DNA of 64,000 bases from positions 1-64,000 of the forward strand of contig JAEYPS010000023.1 in assembly GCA_023410475.1 (NCBI GenBank), written 5' to 3'. The position numbers were made by a program, and so were the translations under genes. Numbering within the stretch: position 1 is the first letter of the stretch; each line of letters opens with the position of its first letter. Positions 18,012 through 27,432 of this stretch are shown piece after piece. A model generated the notes under the pieces. That model saw nothing but the letters and a program-made list of their open reading frames with translations. It did not search any database and was not told where the DNA came from. This stretch comes from Bacillota bacterium (GTDB lineage: Bacteria > Bacillota > Clostridia > Christensenellales > SZUA-584).

Positions 18012-19178
18012 TTATCTCTCGAACGTCCTTACCCTTATCACGCCCTCGGTTTGACTTATCTTCTCTATCGTCTCGGCGCAAACTTTCTCGTCGAGATTTA
18101 TTATCGTATACGCAATATCGCCCTTCGATTTGTTGAGCATGTCCGTAATGTTCGCGCCCGACTCCGCGAGCACCGCCGTCATATGCCCAACCATGCCCGA
18201 CTTGTTGGCGTGTATTACCGCAATCCTGAATTTTCCCGTAAACGCGAGGCACGCCGTTGGCATATTCACGGAATTCACTATGTCGCCGGTCTCAAGATAG
18301 TCTCTAAGCTGCTGGGCCGCCATCTTAGCGCAGTTTTCCTCCGATTCGGGAGTAGACGCGCCAAGGTGAGGTATGCAGACAGCGTTTTTCATTCCCAAAA
18401 GCGCGTCGTTCGGGAAGTCGGTCACGTACACGCCTATCTGAGCGCTCTCCAGAGCCTTGTACAGCGGCTCGTATGACACCAGCCCGTTGCGCGCGAAGTT
18501 CAAAAGGACCACGCCCTTTTTCATCTTCGCTATCTCGCTCTCGCCTATAAAGCTTTTTGTCGCGTCTATCAGCGGTATGTGCAGCGATATATAATCCGCC
18601 GCTTCAAGCAGAGGGTCAAGCTGCAGCGCGCGGCCAACGTATTGCGACAACCCCCACGCGGATTCTATGGAAATATACGGGTCGTAGCCTATGACCTTCA
18701 TGCCGAGTGAATGCGCGGCGTTCGCGACCATCACGCCTATAGCGCCAAGGCCGATTACCCCAAGAGTTTTACCCGCGAGCTCAGGCCCGACGAATTTATT
18801 CTTGCCCTTCTCTACCTGCGGAAGAATATTCTCGGTGCCTTTAAGCGTCTTCGCCCATTCTACGGCGCTTATTAAATTTCTGCTCGCTATGAACATACCC
18901 GCAAGCACCAGCTCCTTTACGCCGTTGGCGTTCGCGCCCGGAGTGTTGAAGACTACGATGCCTTTCTCTGAGCAGCCGCAGACGGGTATGTTGTTTACAC
19001 CCGCTCCCGCGCGGGCTATAGCCACGAGCTTTTCTGAAAACCCCATGTCGCAGCAATTAGCGCTTCTTACTATAATGGCGTCGTAATCTGTGAAGTCCTC
19101 GCCTACGCTGTACTTGTTCTTATCAAGATAATCATATACCACGTTAGATATTGAATTTAGCTTTTTAATATTATACAT
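18012..19178 (-). CDS. serA: D-3-phosphoglycerate dehydrogenase
   Basis: This 388-residue enzyme oxidises 3-phosphoglycerate to 3-phosphohydroxypyruvate, the first committed step of serine synthesis. The Rossmann NAD-binding motif is GLGAIGVMVANA, the catalytic His sits in IPHLGASTPESEENC, and a C-terminal ACT domain starts near residue 315 (FRIAVIHANKSGMVGHMTAVL). The last may sense serine. It follows serC by 11 bases on the minus strand. Length and layout are those of short clostridial SerA. Confidence 0.95.
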   Translation of the reverse strand: MYNIKKLNSISNVVYDYLDKNKYSVGEDFTDYDAIIVRSANCCDMGFSEKLVAIARAGAGVNNIPVCGCSEKGIVVFNTPGANANGVKELVLAGMFIASRNLISAVEWAKTLKGTENILPQVEKGKNKFVGPELAGKTLGVIGLGAIGVMVANAAHSLGMKVIGYDPYISIESAWGLSQYVGRALQLDPLLEAADYISLHIPLIDATKSFIGESEIAKMKKGVVLLNFARNGLVSYEPLYKALESAQIGVYVTDFPNDALLGMKNAVCIPHLGASTPESEENCAKMAAQQLRDYLETGDIVNSVNMPTACLAFTGKFRIAVIHANKSGMVGHMTAVLAESGANITDMLNKSKGDIAYTIINLDEKVCAETIEKISQTEGVIRVRTFER

Positions 19179-19189
19179 ACCCTTTGCCC

Positions 19190-20266
19190 TTAAGCCTTTC
19201 TTTCAAACTCTTTCATAAACTCAATAAGCGTATCTATACCCTCCAAAGGCATAGCGTTGTATATGCTCGCGCGCATACCGCCTACGCTCCTGTGACCCTT
19301 GATATTGACGATGCCTGCCTGTTTGGCCTCAGACACAAACTTTTTGTCGAGATCGGCGTCGCCCGTCACGAACGTTACGTTCATCAGCGAGCGATACTCC
19401 TTGTCGGCCGTTCCTTTGAAAAGACTCGAGCTGTCGAGATAGTCGTACAGCATTGCCGCTTTCTTCTCGTTATGCTTTTGCATGGCCGCGACGCCGCCGT
19501 TTTTAAGAAGGTGTTCAAACACGAGCCCCGCGATATACACCGCGAATGTGGGCGGAGTGTTGTGCATCGAGCCGCTTTCGGCCATTACTTTGTAGCTCAG
19601 CATCTTGGCCAGACTCTCAGGCGAGCGCTCTACAAGATCGTCGCGTATGATAACCACCGTAACGCCAGCGGGGCCAATATTCTTCTGCGCTCCGGCATAT
19701 ATGAAGCCATACTCACGAACGTCCATAACCTGCGAAAGTATCATCGACGAGAGATCCGCTACGAGCGGCTTGTCTCCGGTTTGCGGCAGCGATGAAAAGC
19801 GAGTGCCGTAGATAGTGTTGTTCTGAGTGATGTGCACATAGTCGGCGTCGCCCTCAAACATCTCAGAGCTAAGCTCGGGTATATAAGCGAACGTCCTGTC
19901 TTCCGAAGACGCGGCCACAATGACTTCGCCAAACTTTTTGGCTTCGGCTATGGCGTTCTTCGCAAATGAACCGGTTTTTAAATAGATCGCTTTCTTATAC
20001 GTGTTCATCAGGTTCATAGGCACCATAGCGAACTGCAGAGTCGCGCCTCCTTGAAGGAACAGCACCCTGTAGTTGTCGGGTATGTCCATCAGCCTGCGAA
20101 GGTCGCTTTCGGCCTTAGCGATGATAGCCTCGAAATCTGCCGAGCGGTGGCTCATCTCCATTACCGACATGCCGCTGTCCTTATAGCAGACAAAATCCTT
20201 CTGCGCCTGTTCCAAAACCTCAACGGGAAGGCACGCCGGCCCGGGCGAAAAATTGTATACTCTCAT
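19190..20266 (-). CDS. serC: phosphoserine aminotransferase
   Basis: The 358-residue class V PLP-dependent aminotransferase converts 3-phosphohydroxypyruvate and glutamate to phosphoserine. It opens with RVYNFSPGPACLPVEVLEQA and contains the PLP-lysine segment YAGAQKNIGPAGVTVVI. AAGGAG precedes the ATG. With serA downstream it forms a two-gene serine operon; no serB is seen here. Its own promoter was not resolved in the 375-base divergent region. Confidence 0.96.
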   Translation of the reverse strand: MRVYNFSPGPACLPVEVLEQAQKDFVCYKDSGMSVMEMSHRSADFEAIIAKAESDLRRLMDIPDNYRVLFLQGGATLQFAMVPMNLMNTYKKAIYLKTGSFAKNAIAEAKKFGEVIVAASSEDRTFAYIPELSSEMFEGDADYVHITQNNTIYGTRFSSLPQTGDKPLVADLSSMILSQVMDVREYGFIYAGAQKNIGPAGVTVVIIRDDLVERSPESLAKMLSYKVMAESGSMHNTPPTFAVYIAGLVFEHLLKNGGVAAMQKHNEKKAAMLYDYLDSSSLFKGTADKEYRSLMNVTFVTGDADLDKKFVSEAKQAGIVNIKGHRSVGGMRASIYNAMPLEGIDTLIEFMKEFERKA

Positions 20267-20641
20267 AGAATTCTCCTTTTCTTACCCCAAAAAGCTCTTT
20301 TCATATTGGGCTCTGGTGATAAATTTATATAACGGCGCTGCGCCGTGCTTCTCCGCATTGTTAAAAAAGTAACGAACTTGATTATCTATTATATGATGAT
20401 TGCCCACCGTTGACAAGCGTTTTAGCCTGTTAACATAGTATAACATATAATAAATTTTTAGTCATCTTGCCCTTATCAATATTGACTATTTTTCTTGACA
20501 ACTATTTTGGCTTGCCATATAATCACCTATAATGTAAAAACGGTTCTAATATCTCATTTACTACTGCATAAATTTTTAGGTATAATACTGTTTTAACGGC
20601 ACATATTATCTTAACAAAGCATTAACTGGGGGAGGCATATT
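20267..20641. other. divergent intergenic region serC / greA
   Basis: No gene is visible in these 375 bases. They hold the greA promoter at 20495-20523, a second weaker -10 (TATAAT, 20581-20586, -35 TTACTA), and a short palindrome ACGGCGCTGCGCCGT near 20333. A CCCAA...TTGGG pair (20285-20310) lies in the likely serC leader. I saw no T-box or riboswitch core. Confidence 0.6.
20495..20523 (+). promoter_or_regulatory. consensus sigma-A promoter of greA-lysS
   Basis: TTGACA (20495-20500), 17 bases, TATAAT (20518-20523): a perfect housekeeping promoter. The start of transcription would fall near 20530, giving a leader of about 110 bases before greA. Confidence 0.85.
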
Positions 20642-21118
20642 ATGTCTGACAATCAGGTCATACTTACTGAGGATGGACTTAAAGAGAAGCAATCCAAGCT
20701 TGAATACTTGAAAACCGTAAGGCGCGCGGAGATATCCGAGCAGATAAAGGAAGCGCGCGCATTCGGTGATCTGAGTGAAAACGCTGAGTACGATGAGGCG
20801 AAAAACGAGCAGGCGCGCGTCGAAGCCGAGATAGCGCATCTCGAGAAGCTGCTTCGAAACGCCGTGCTTATAGATAACAGCACCGTGGATCATTCAACCG
20901 TCAATATCGGCACGTATGTGCGCATATTCGACGAGGAGATGGCCGAAGAAGAAGAATACCTTATCGTAGGCTCGGTAGAGGCCGACGCGGATAAGCGCCG
21001 CCTTTCCAACGAGTCGCCCGTAGGGAGCGCTCTGATGGGCAAAAAGGTAGGCGAAACGGCTACGGTTGATACGCCGACAGGAACGATAACGCTAAAGGTA
21101 CTCGATATACACAAGTAA
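20642..21118 (+). CDS. greA: transcription elongation factor GreA
   Basis: The protein has 158 residues. A coiled-coil N-terminal domain (about 1-78) has the acidic tip FGDLSENAEYDEAK, which enters the RNA polymerase secondary channel and stimulates cleavage of backtracked RNA. The C-terminal FKBP-like domain ends in ...GTITLKVLDI. GGGGGAGG lies ahead of the ATG. lysS begins 9 bases after the stop, the usual clostridial pairing. Confidence 0.97.
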   Translation: MSDNQVILTEDGLKEKQSKLEYLKTVRRAEISEQIKEARAFGDLSENAEYDEAKNEQARVEAEIAHLEKLLRNAVLIDNSTVDHSTVNIGTYVRIFDEEMAEEEEYLIVGSVEADADKRRLSNESPVGSALMGKKVGETATVDTPTGTITLKVLDIHK

Positions 21119-21127
21119 GGCGGGAAT

Positions 21128-22615
21128 ATGGCAGATAACGAGAATTTACAGCAGAACAGCGAAGACTTAAGTGAGGTGCTCCGCGTACGGCGCGAAAAGC
21201 TTAAGGAACTTAAGGCCGAAGGGCGCGACCCGTTTCTTATAACGCGCTTTGACAGGACGCATACTTCAGGCGATATAATATCGGGATTTGAGTCTCTCGA
21301 AGGATCGCGCGCGAGCATCGCGGGAAGGATGATATCCAAGCGCATAATGGGCAAAGCGAGTTTTTCGCACGTTCAGGACTCGCAAGGCGCACTGCAGGTA
21401 TACGCCCGCAAAGACGTTATGGGCGACGAGCCGTACGACGAATACAAGAAGTTTGACATAGGCGACATAATCGGCGTTACGGGAGAGGTGTTTCGCACTA
21501 ACGCAGGAGAAATATCGATAAAGGCGGATAATATTACGCTTTTGTCTAAGTCGCTGCTGCCAATGCCCGAGAAGTTTCACGGCCTTAAAGACACCGATCT
21601 TCGCTACCGCCACCGCCATGTTGACCTTATAGTAAACCCCGAGGTGCGAAACACGTTTGTTTTGCGCACGAAGATAATAAAATATATACGCGAATATCTT
21701 GACGCCCGCGGCTATCTCGAAGTAGAAACGCCCATACTTATGGGCTCAGCCGGGGGTGCGGCCGCCCGCCCGTTCCTCACGCATCATAATACGCTCGATC
21801 TCGATATGCGTCTGCGCATAGCAACCGAGCTTCATTTAAAGAGGCTTATCGTCGGCGGCTTTGACAAGGTCTACGAGCTTGGCCGCATATTCAGAAACGA
21901 GGGCATCTCGGTAAAGCACAATCCCGAGTTTACGTCGATAGAGCTTTATGAAGCCTATGCCGACATGGGCGTGATGATGGAAATATGCGAAGAGATGATA
22001 TCGGGCTGCGCTATGAAGCTTTTGGGCACCGCAAAAATAGAGTATCAGGGACAGAGCGTAGACCTCTCGCCTCCGTGGCAGAGGCTCTCGATGCTGGACG
22101 CCGTTAAAAAGTATACCGGCGCTGATTTTTCTGATTGCGATGACGAAACGGCACGCGCAATCGCCAGGGAAATCGGGCTTGAACCCGCCAAAAAAACGAA
22201 GGGGCAGCTATTAAACGACGCTTTCGAGGCATTTGTCGAGGACAAGCTCATATCCCCGACGTTCATCACCGGATATCCCGTAGAGGTCTCGCCTCTTGCT
22301 AAAAAGATGAACGACGCCCCGTGGCTGACCGAGAGGTTTGAGCTTTTCATAACATCGCGCGAGATGGCTAACGCGTTCTCCGAGCTCAACGACCCTGAAG
22401 ACCAGCTCGAAAGGTTTAAAGAGCAGGCGCGCCAGCGCGCGTCGGGCAACGACGAGGCGCACGTGATGGACGAGGATTTTATAAACGCTCTCGAATACGG
22501 CATGCCGCCGACAGGCGGTATGGGGATAGGCATAGACAGGCTCGTCATGCTGCTGACGAACAGTGCGTCGATACGCGACGTTATACTGTTCCCTACGATG
22601 AAGCCGAGAGAATAA
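21128..22615 (+). CDS. lysS: lysine--tRNA ligase (class II)
   Basis: This 495-residue enzyme has an N-terminal OB-fold for the anticodon (about 55-160) and a class II catalytic core with motif 2 around FRNEGISVKHNPEFTSIELYEAY. Motif 3 lies near GMGIGIDRLVMLLT. The N-terminal leader includes RREKLKELKAEGRDPF. It charges tRNA-Lys. It is transcribed with greA and followed by a strong terminator at 22655. Confidence 0.97.
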   Translation: MADNENLQQNSEDLSEVLRVRREKLKELKAEGRDPFLITRFDRTHTSGDIISGFESLEGSRASIAGRMISKRIMGKASFSHVQDSQGALQVYARKDVMGDEPYDEYKKFDIGDIIGVTGEVFRTNAGEISIKADNITLLSKSLLPMPEKFHGLKDTDLRYRHRHVDLIVNPEVRNTFVLRTKIIKYIREYLDARGYLEVETPILMGSAGGAAARPFLTHHNTLDLDMRLRIATELHLKRLIVGGFDKVYELGRIFRNEGISVKHNPEFTSIELYEAYADMGVMMEICEEMISGCAMKLLGTAKIEYQGQSVDLSPPWQRLSMLDAVKKYTGADFSDCDDETARAIAREIGLEPAKKTKGQLLNDAFEAFVEDKLISPTFITGYPVEVSPLAKKMNDAPWLTERFELFITSREMANAFSELNDPEDQLERFKEQARQRASGNDEAHVMDEDFINALEYGMPPTGGMGIGIDRLVMLLTNSASIRDVILFPTMKPRE

Positions 22616-22654
22616 TGTTTAAACGGGCCTTGAGCTCTTTATATATTTTTTGAG

Positions 22655-22693
22655 GCGTCCGGGCTTAAATGTTTTGTCCGGGCGCTTTGTTTT
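22655..22693 (+). terminator. rho-independent terminator of greA-lysS
   Basis: GCGTCCGGGC (22655-22664) pairs over 10 positions, two of them G-T, with GTCCGGGCGC (22676-22685), followed by TTTGTTTT. The frame open from 22669 starts inside this hairpin, which argues for a later start of the next gene. Confidence 0.8.
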
Positions 22694-22776
22694 ACAGGGT
22701 TTACATAAGGTGCCTTTTGTTTTTATTGTCTCGGGAGCTTCGATATGTTATTATTGAGCGCATAGGAGTGATTGAA

Positions 22777-23379
22777 TTGTCTCCGTCTTTGAACGTTGTG
22801 CTTAAATTTCTATGGTACCTTTTTTCAAGGCTGGTCATATGGGGAGCTGCGGCCGGCCTTGTTTTGCTTGCGTTCTTTATGGCTATGGACTACATGAACG
22901 CTTCGGTGCTGACGAAGGACGGGTTCAATGTAAGGGCCGAGGTTGTCATAAAGGGCTCAGACCCTACTACGCTCGCGAAGGTGTTTTCCAAGAGCTTTCT
23001 CGAAAACGACGAGATGCTTAAGTCGAGAGTCTATCAGGATTTCAAGATTAGCGATTTTGATTACAGCGCCGATACCGAGTTTGTGTTCGTGTTCCCTTGG
23101 CAGAATGCTGTTACGCTTCGTCTCACGGAGAAGGTGACAAACATAACGGGCCAGCCGCTCTCCGGCTCGGAGCTCGAAGCGGACGCGAAACCTCCCGAAT
23201 GGCAAAACGCCGTATACGATGTGCAGATAGTCAGGTATGAAGAAAGCTGGCGCATCGTCAGCATGAAGCTTATAGAAGTGCTTCCCGCGCCGACGCCGAG
23301 GCCTGCGGAAACAGAGCCGGCGGCGGCTGATGTATCACCCGCTGTAACGCCTGTAGTATCGACGGCCAGCGCTCAATGA
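22777..23379 (+). CDS. membrane-anchored protein of unknown function
   Basis: The protein has about 200 residues, with one transmembrane helix (about 18-38) and an extracytoplasmic alpha/beta domain (about 40-165), for example FPWQNAVTLRLTEKVTNITG. A Pro/Thr/Ala-rich tail follows. I place the start at TTG 22777 because AGGAG lies 8 bases upstream; the longer frame would begin inside the lysS terminator. Its stop overlaps the dus start by 4 bases (ATGA). I do not recognise the family. Confidence 0.6.
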   Translation: MSPSLNVVLKFLWYLFSRLVIWGAAAGLVLLAFFMAMDYMNASVLTKDGFNVRAEVVIKGSDPTTLAKVFSKSFLENDEMLKSRVYQDFKISDFDYSADTEFVFVFPWQNAVTLRLTEKVTNITGQPLSGSELEADAKPPEWQNAVYDVQIVRYEESWRIVSMKLIEVLPAPTPRPAETEPAAADVSPAVTPVVSTASAQ

Positions 23380-24365
23380 TATTTCCGTTTGTCCGAAATT
23401 GCGTATTCCTCGCCCCCATGGCCGGAATTACCGACTCCGCTTTCAGGCAGATAGCTATAGAGATGGGCGCCGGGTTTACGTACACCGAGATGGCAAGCGC
23501 GCTTGGCCTCAAATACGGCTCTAAAAAAACGAGGGAACTGCTCTCGCCCGCCCCAAACGAAAAAGTATTCGGGGTACAGCTGTTCGGAAGCGACCCCTGT
23601 GCGATATCGCAAAGTATAAAATTGCTCTGTGAAGCGTATCCTCAAAGGATAGCGCTTTTCGATATAAACATGGGCTGCCCTGCTCCCAAGATAACGGGGA
23701 ACGGTGAAGGCTGCGCCCTGATGAAAGACATGCCTCTGGCAGCCGCGATAATAAAAGCGGCGGCGCTTGCCTCGAAGCTTCCCGTAACGGTAAAGTTTCG
23801 CAAGGGCTGGGATGAAAACAGCGTAAACGCTGTAGCGTTCGCGAAGATGGCTGAAGATTCGGGCGCATCCGCGGTCGCTGTGCACGGGCGCACAAGGCAG
23901 CAGTTTTACGCGGGCGCGTCGGACAGCGGCGTAATAGCGAAGGTAAAAAGCAATGTTAACATACCCGTTATAGGAAACGGCGATATATTCTCTGCTAAAG
24001 ACGCTAAGGCCATGTTTGAAGAGACCGGCTGCGACGCGGTGATGGTGGCGCGAGGGGCGCTTGGTAACCCGTTTTTGTTCAGAGAGATATCCGCGCTTTT
24101 AAATACGGGGGAAGAAACGGAGCCCGCGGCTCCCGAAGAACGGGCAAAAACCCTTTTGCGGCAGGCAAAGATCGCCTGTGAGTCAAAGGGTGAGCGCACT
24201 GCAATGCTGCAGATAAGAAGGCACGCCGCGTGGTATTTAAAAGGCGTAAAGGGCGCAGCAAAAGTGCGCGAAGCGGCCGTCAGGCTTAACACGCTTTTTG
24301 AACTTGAGGAGCTGATAATAAGCATTTTTCCTTATTTTTATCAGCAGCGCGCAGATACCAGATAA
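23376..24365 (+). CDS. dusB: tRNA-dihydrouridine synthase
   Basis: This 329-residue FMN enzyme reduces uridines in tRNA to dihydrouridine. It has the TIM-barrel opening LAPMAGITDSAFRQIA, the catalytic Cys in NMGCPAPKITGNGEG, the RNA/FMN segment VTVKFRKGW, and AVHGRTRQQFY. The C-terminal helical recognition domain includes the basic QIRRHAAWYLKG. Features fit the DusB group most common in Firmicutes, but subgroup assignment is not certain. It overlaps the preceding gene by 4 bases. Confidence 0.93.
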   Translation: MIFPFVRNCVFLAPMAGITDSAFRQIAIEMGAGFTYTEMASALGLKYGSKKTRELLSPAPNEKVFGVQLFGSDPCAISQSIKLLCEAYPQRIALFDINMGCPAPKITGNGEGCALMKDMPLAAAIIKAAALASKLPVTVKFRKGWDENSVNAVAFAKMAEDSGASAVAVHGRTRQQFYAGASDSGVIAKVKSNVNIPVIGNGDIFSAKDAKAMFEETGCDAVMVARGALGNPFLFREISALLNTGEETEPAAPEERAKTLLRQAKIACESKGERTAMLQIRRHAAWYLKGVKGAAKVREAAVRLNTLFELEELIISIFPYFYQQRADTR

Positions 24366-24394
24366 TTAATGCAAAAAACGGCTTATAAATCTGG

Positions 24395-24423
24395 TTGAAA
24401 ATTGTTTTCATATGTATTATAGT
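24395..24423 (+). promoter_or_regulatory. probable sigma-A promoter of the MreB/Mbl gene
   Basis: TTGAAA (24395-24400), 17 bases, TATAGT (24418-24423). It lies 57 bases upstream of the start codon. Confidence 0.65.
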
Positions 24424-24480
24424 ATATGATAGTCTGCATATATGCTTTGTGGTGGAAAATAATCGTAGGGGAGCGTTCAA

Positions 24481-25521
24481 ATGGCGTTTGAGTTCAACGA
24501 TGTAGGAATAGATCTTGGCACGGCTAGCGTGCTTGTCTATGTCAAGGGAAAGGGGATAGTTTTAAGGGAGCCTTCGGTTGTTGCCGTCAACAGGAACTCC
24601 GGAGAGCTGCTTGCTATCGGCGAAGAAGCCCGTATAATGCTGGGAAGGACGCCGGGCAACATCGTTGCCGTCCGGCCTCTTAGAAACGGCGTTATCTCAA
24701 ACTTTCATGACACCGAAAGAATGCTTCGCTACTTCCTGCGAAAAGTAATAGGAAGAAGGCTGTTTTTCAAGCCGCGCGTTATTGTCTGCGTGCCGTCGGG
24801 AGTAACCGAGGTAGAGAGACGCTCTGTAATAGAGGCTACCGAAGAGGCAGGCGCTCGCCATACCGCGCTTATAGAAGAGCCCATGGCGGCCGCTATTGGA
24901 GCCGGCATAGACATATCGGCGCCTTTCGGCAACATGGTGGTGGATATCGGCGGTGGCACGACCGACGTAGCTATTATCTCACTCGGCGGTATAGTCATAA
25001 GCGATTCCGCTAAGATCGCGGGCGATAAGTTTGACGAGGCGCTTATCCGCTATATGAAAAAGAAGCACAACATACTCATCGGCGAGCGCACCGCCGAAGA
25101 GATAAAGATAAACATAGGCTCGGCGTTCCCGCGCAAAGAACAGATTTATATGGAGGTCGCGGGCCGTAACCTTATTTCAGGCCTTCCCAAGATGGTTACA
25201 CTAAGCTCGAATGAGACCATAGAAGCCTTTGAAGAGCCGCTCAACACGATAATGGAGCTCATGCACAGCGTACTCGAGCGCTGCCCGCCCGAGTTGTCGT
25301 CCGACATAGCCGAAAACGGAATATGCATGACAGGCGGCGGAGCTTTACTTTACGGGCTTGACCGTATGCTCAGCGAAAAGACGGGCATCCCCTGTTACGT
25401 TGCGGAAGACGCGGTATCTTGCGTCGCTATTGGAACGGGAATGGCGCTCGACAACATGGACCTTTACGCCAACGGCACCGTTTACGACTATCGCCGCGGC
25501 GATTATTATGAAAACTATTGA
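24481..25521 (+). CDS. mreB: rod shape-determining protein MreB/Mbl
   Basis: The protein is a 346-residue bacterial actin. Phosphate 1 loop GIDLGTASVLVYVKGKGIV, phosphate 2 DIGGGTTDVAIISLGG, and adenosine motif MTGGGALLYGLDRML are all present. It polymerises under the membrane and guides peptidoglycan synthesis in elongation. It stands alone, without mreC/mreD. That suggests an Mbl or MreBH-type paralogue rather than the mreBCD operon copy. GGGGAG is ahead of the ATG. Confidence 0.94.
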   Translation: MAFEFNDVGIDLGTASVLVYVKGKGIVLREPSVVAVNRNSGELLAIGEEARIMLGRTPGNIVAVRPLRNGVISNFHDTERMLRYFLRKVIGRRLFFKPRVIVCVPSGVTEVERRSVIEATEEAGARHTALIEEPMAAAIGAGIDISAPFGNMVVDIGGGTTDVAIISLGGIVISDSAKIAGDKFDEALIRYMKKKHNILIGERTAEEIKINIGSAFPRKEQIYMEVAGRNLISGLPKMVTLSSNETIEAFEEPLNTIMELMHSVLERCPPELSSDIAENGICMTGGGALLYGLDRMLSEKTGIPCYVAEDAVSCVAIGTGMALDNMDLYANGTVYDYRRGDYYENY

Positions 25522-25544
25522 CGTTTATCATTAAGATTTAACGG

Positions 25545-25592
25545 CCCCCGGCTTTTAGTTTCAAGCAGCGTAACAAAGGCCGGGGGTTTTTG
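25545..25592 (+). terminator. rho-independent terminator
   Basis: CCCCCGGC (25545-25552) / GCCGGGGG (25579-25586), flanked by TTT/AAA pairs, then five T. It lies 23 bases after the MreB/Mbl gene. Confidence 0.85.
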
Positions 25593-25634
25593 ATTTTTGC
25601 AGATACTATCAGTATAGCCGTCTAAGGAGCACAA

Positions 25635-26726
25635 ATGAACGATAAGAAAAACTATGAGGTGCCTGTTTCCAAACATCGGAACAACAGGTCCATAAAAATA
25701 TTGCTGGCTTTTCTTTGCGTGCTCATTATATGCGCCGGCGTTTCGTTTTATATCATCTATCGTCAGATAACAAACGACGATACGCACTCCCTTTTTGATA
25801 ATCCGGTGAAGCCTCCCGTTGCGGCCGAATCTTTTGAAAGCGTCGGGGACGCAAGCAAGACAGTTACATACGGCGGCAAAACATATGAAAAAAACGAGGA
25901 CATTGTAAATCTTTTGTTTCTCGGGATCGACTATACGAAAGACCGCGCGCATCTTAAACTCGGTTACAGAGCCGACGTTGTACTTGTCTGCGCAGTGGAC
26001 ACAGCTGCCAAAAAGGCTACGCTTATCTCGCTGCCAAGAGACCTTTATACGACGATGCACGACATCGACGTAGATACGGGTAAGGTCACAAAGACAAAGC
26101 AGAACAGGGTAAACGCGGCGTTCGCTTTCGGCGGAGGCCCCAAGCATTACGGCTACGACAACTCGATGTCGTGCGTAGAGATGTTTTTTAAGCGCGAATG
26201 CAAGCTCGAAACGCCGCTCGATTTCACACTCGATATACCCGTTTATCTGTATGCGGGCATAGACATAGACGGGATAGCGCCGGTAGCGGACTCGGTAGGC
26301 GGTATAGAAGTTAAGCTGGAATACGGCATACCCGGAGTCGGCAGAAAAGGCGAAACTGTTCTGCTGAAAGGCAAAAAGGCCGAAATCTATCTGCGCGACA
26401 GAAAGAACACACCGGGCGGAGACCTCGGGCGCGCCAAAAAAGAACAGGACTTTATGCTGAAGCTCGCGAAGAAGATAAAGAGCATGGGAGCTATAGAGAT
26501 AATTTTGAGGCTGTGGGACGACCTTAATAAATATGTGGATACCGGGCTCAATACTACGCAGATGTTAGATTTCGCGAAGATACTTATGAAGGTTAACATA
26601 GACGAGATAGAAAAGTATACTATTCCCGGCAAAAGCGCTACGAAGAGCGGTGTATCCTATTACATTCACGACGAAGAGGAAACGCTGAAGCTGCTGCTCG
26701 ACGTATATTATAACGAGGTGCAGTAA
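25635..26726 (+). CDS. LytR-CpsA-Psr (LCP) family wall ligase
   Basis: This 363-residue protein has a cytoplasmic N-terminus, one transmembrane helix (about 19-41) and an LCP domain starting at NLLFLGIDYT. Arg/Asp residues in GYRADVVLVCAVD and LISLPRDLY bind the polyprenyl pyrophosphate head group. LCP proteins transfer teichoic acids or other glycopolymers from lipid carriers to peptidoglycan. The partner polymer is unknown. It lies between two terminators and is probably transcribed alone. Confidence 0.9.
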   Translation: MNDKKNYEVPVSKHRNNRSIKILLAFLCVLIICAGVSFYIIYRQITNDDTHSLFDNPVKPPVAAESFESVGDASKTVTYGGKTYEKNEDIVNLLFLGIDYTKDRAHLKLGYRADVVLVCAVDTAAKKATLISLPRDLYTTMHDIDVDTGKVTKTKQNRVNAAFAFGGGPKHYGYDNSMSCVEMFFKRECKLETPLDFTLDIPVYLYAGIDIDGIAPVADSVGGIEVKLEYGIPGVGRKGETVLLKGKKAEIYLRDRKNTPGGDLGRAKKEQDFMLKLAKKIKSMGAIEIILRLWDDLNKYVDTGLNTTQMLDFAKILMKVNIDEIEKYTIPGKSATKSGVSYYIHDEEETLKLLLDVYYNEVQ

Positions 26727-26871
26727 TCGTATTTTTCATTACCACAAGGCTCATTGAGTCATTTTGTTTTTCTGCAATATGATTAATTTTCAAGTATACA
26801 TGTTGCATATTCAATGATAATATACTATTCTTTACTGTGGTAATTATTTATAAATATTTGGAGGTGTTAAG

Positions 26872-27327
26872 ATGTATAAAACAGAATCGATCCTCGGCCT
26901 TACGGGCTCGATAATAGCCGCCGTTTTCACTGCGCTCTGCGTCGCGGGTACCGTCCTTGTGGTAGTTTTCATCGATACGCTGGGCCCTTGGATATTCAAC
27001 ATTGTCGAGCGTTACGCCGTCGTCAAGGACTGGATGTTTGTCGACTGGAGCTCAGGCGTGTTTGTCAGCTTGGCAACCACGGCAATAATCGTATGCGCTG
27101 CGGTAGGCGTCATCATAGCGTCTGCGTCATTTATTCTCGGCTTTATAGGCACGTCAAAGCTTCGCAGCGAAGACAAAAGCGGAGGCGTGCTGCTTATTGT
27201 AGCCGCCGCGATATCGTTCATATCGGTAATAGGGTTCATACCTTTCGTGCTTTTCCTCATCGGCGGCATCATGGCGGTTTCGAAAAGACAGCCCGCGCAG
27301 CAGGCCGATATAATAAAAGCAGACTAA
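26872..27327 (+). CDS. four-helix membrane protein (DUF4064-like), copy 1
   Basis: The 151-residue protein has about four hydrophobic helices. It starts MYKTESILGLTGSIIAAV and contains SFILGFIGTSKL...DKSGGVLLIVAAA near the third helix. It is a paralogue of the next gene, which shares the start MYKTES, the GFLGTS motif and the last helix (FIAGIMALTKR against LIGGIMAVSKR). The pattern is that of small DUF4064-like membrane proteins; function unknown. TTGGAGG precedes the ATG. The 145-base gap upstream has an inverted repeat ATTACCACA (26738-26746) / TGTGGTAAT (26836-26844) of unknown meaning. Confidence 0.65.
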   Translation: MYKTESILGLTGSIIAAVFTALCVAGTVLVVVFIDTLGPWIFNIVERYAVVKDWMFVDWSSGVFVSLATTAIIVCAAVGVIIASASFILGFIGTSKLRSEDKSGGVLLIVAAAISFISVIGFIPFVLFLIGGIMAVSKRQPAQQADIIKAD

Positions 27328-27340
27328 AAACGTTTATTTC

Positions 27341-27368
27341 AGGCAGTTTAAAAGAGCTGCCTTTTTTA
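27341..27368 (+). terminator. rho-independent terminator
   Basis: AGGCAGTT (27341-27348) / AGCTGCCT (27355-27362), then six T, lies between the two paralogous membrane-protein genes. The copies may therefore be expressed separately. Confidence 0.75.
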
Positions 27369-27432
27369 TTTGCGCTTGTAATAAATAAATTTGGGAATAA
27401 TCTTTTTGATCCAACAGAATCAGGAGGAAAAC

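Noticed and set aside
26738..26844. 9-bp inverted repeat as ends of a second MITE
   Set aside because: The repeats are short, AT-rich and lack internal structure; chance or an operator is as likely.
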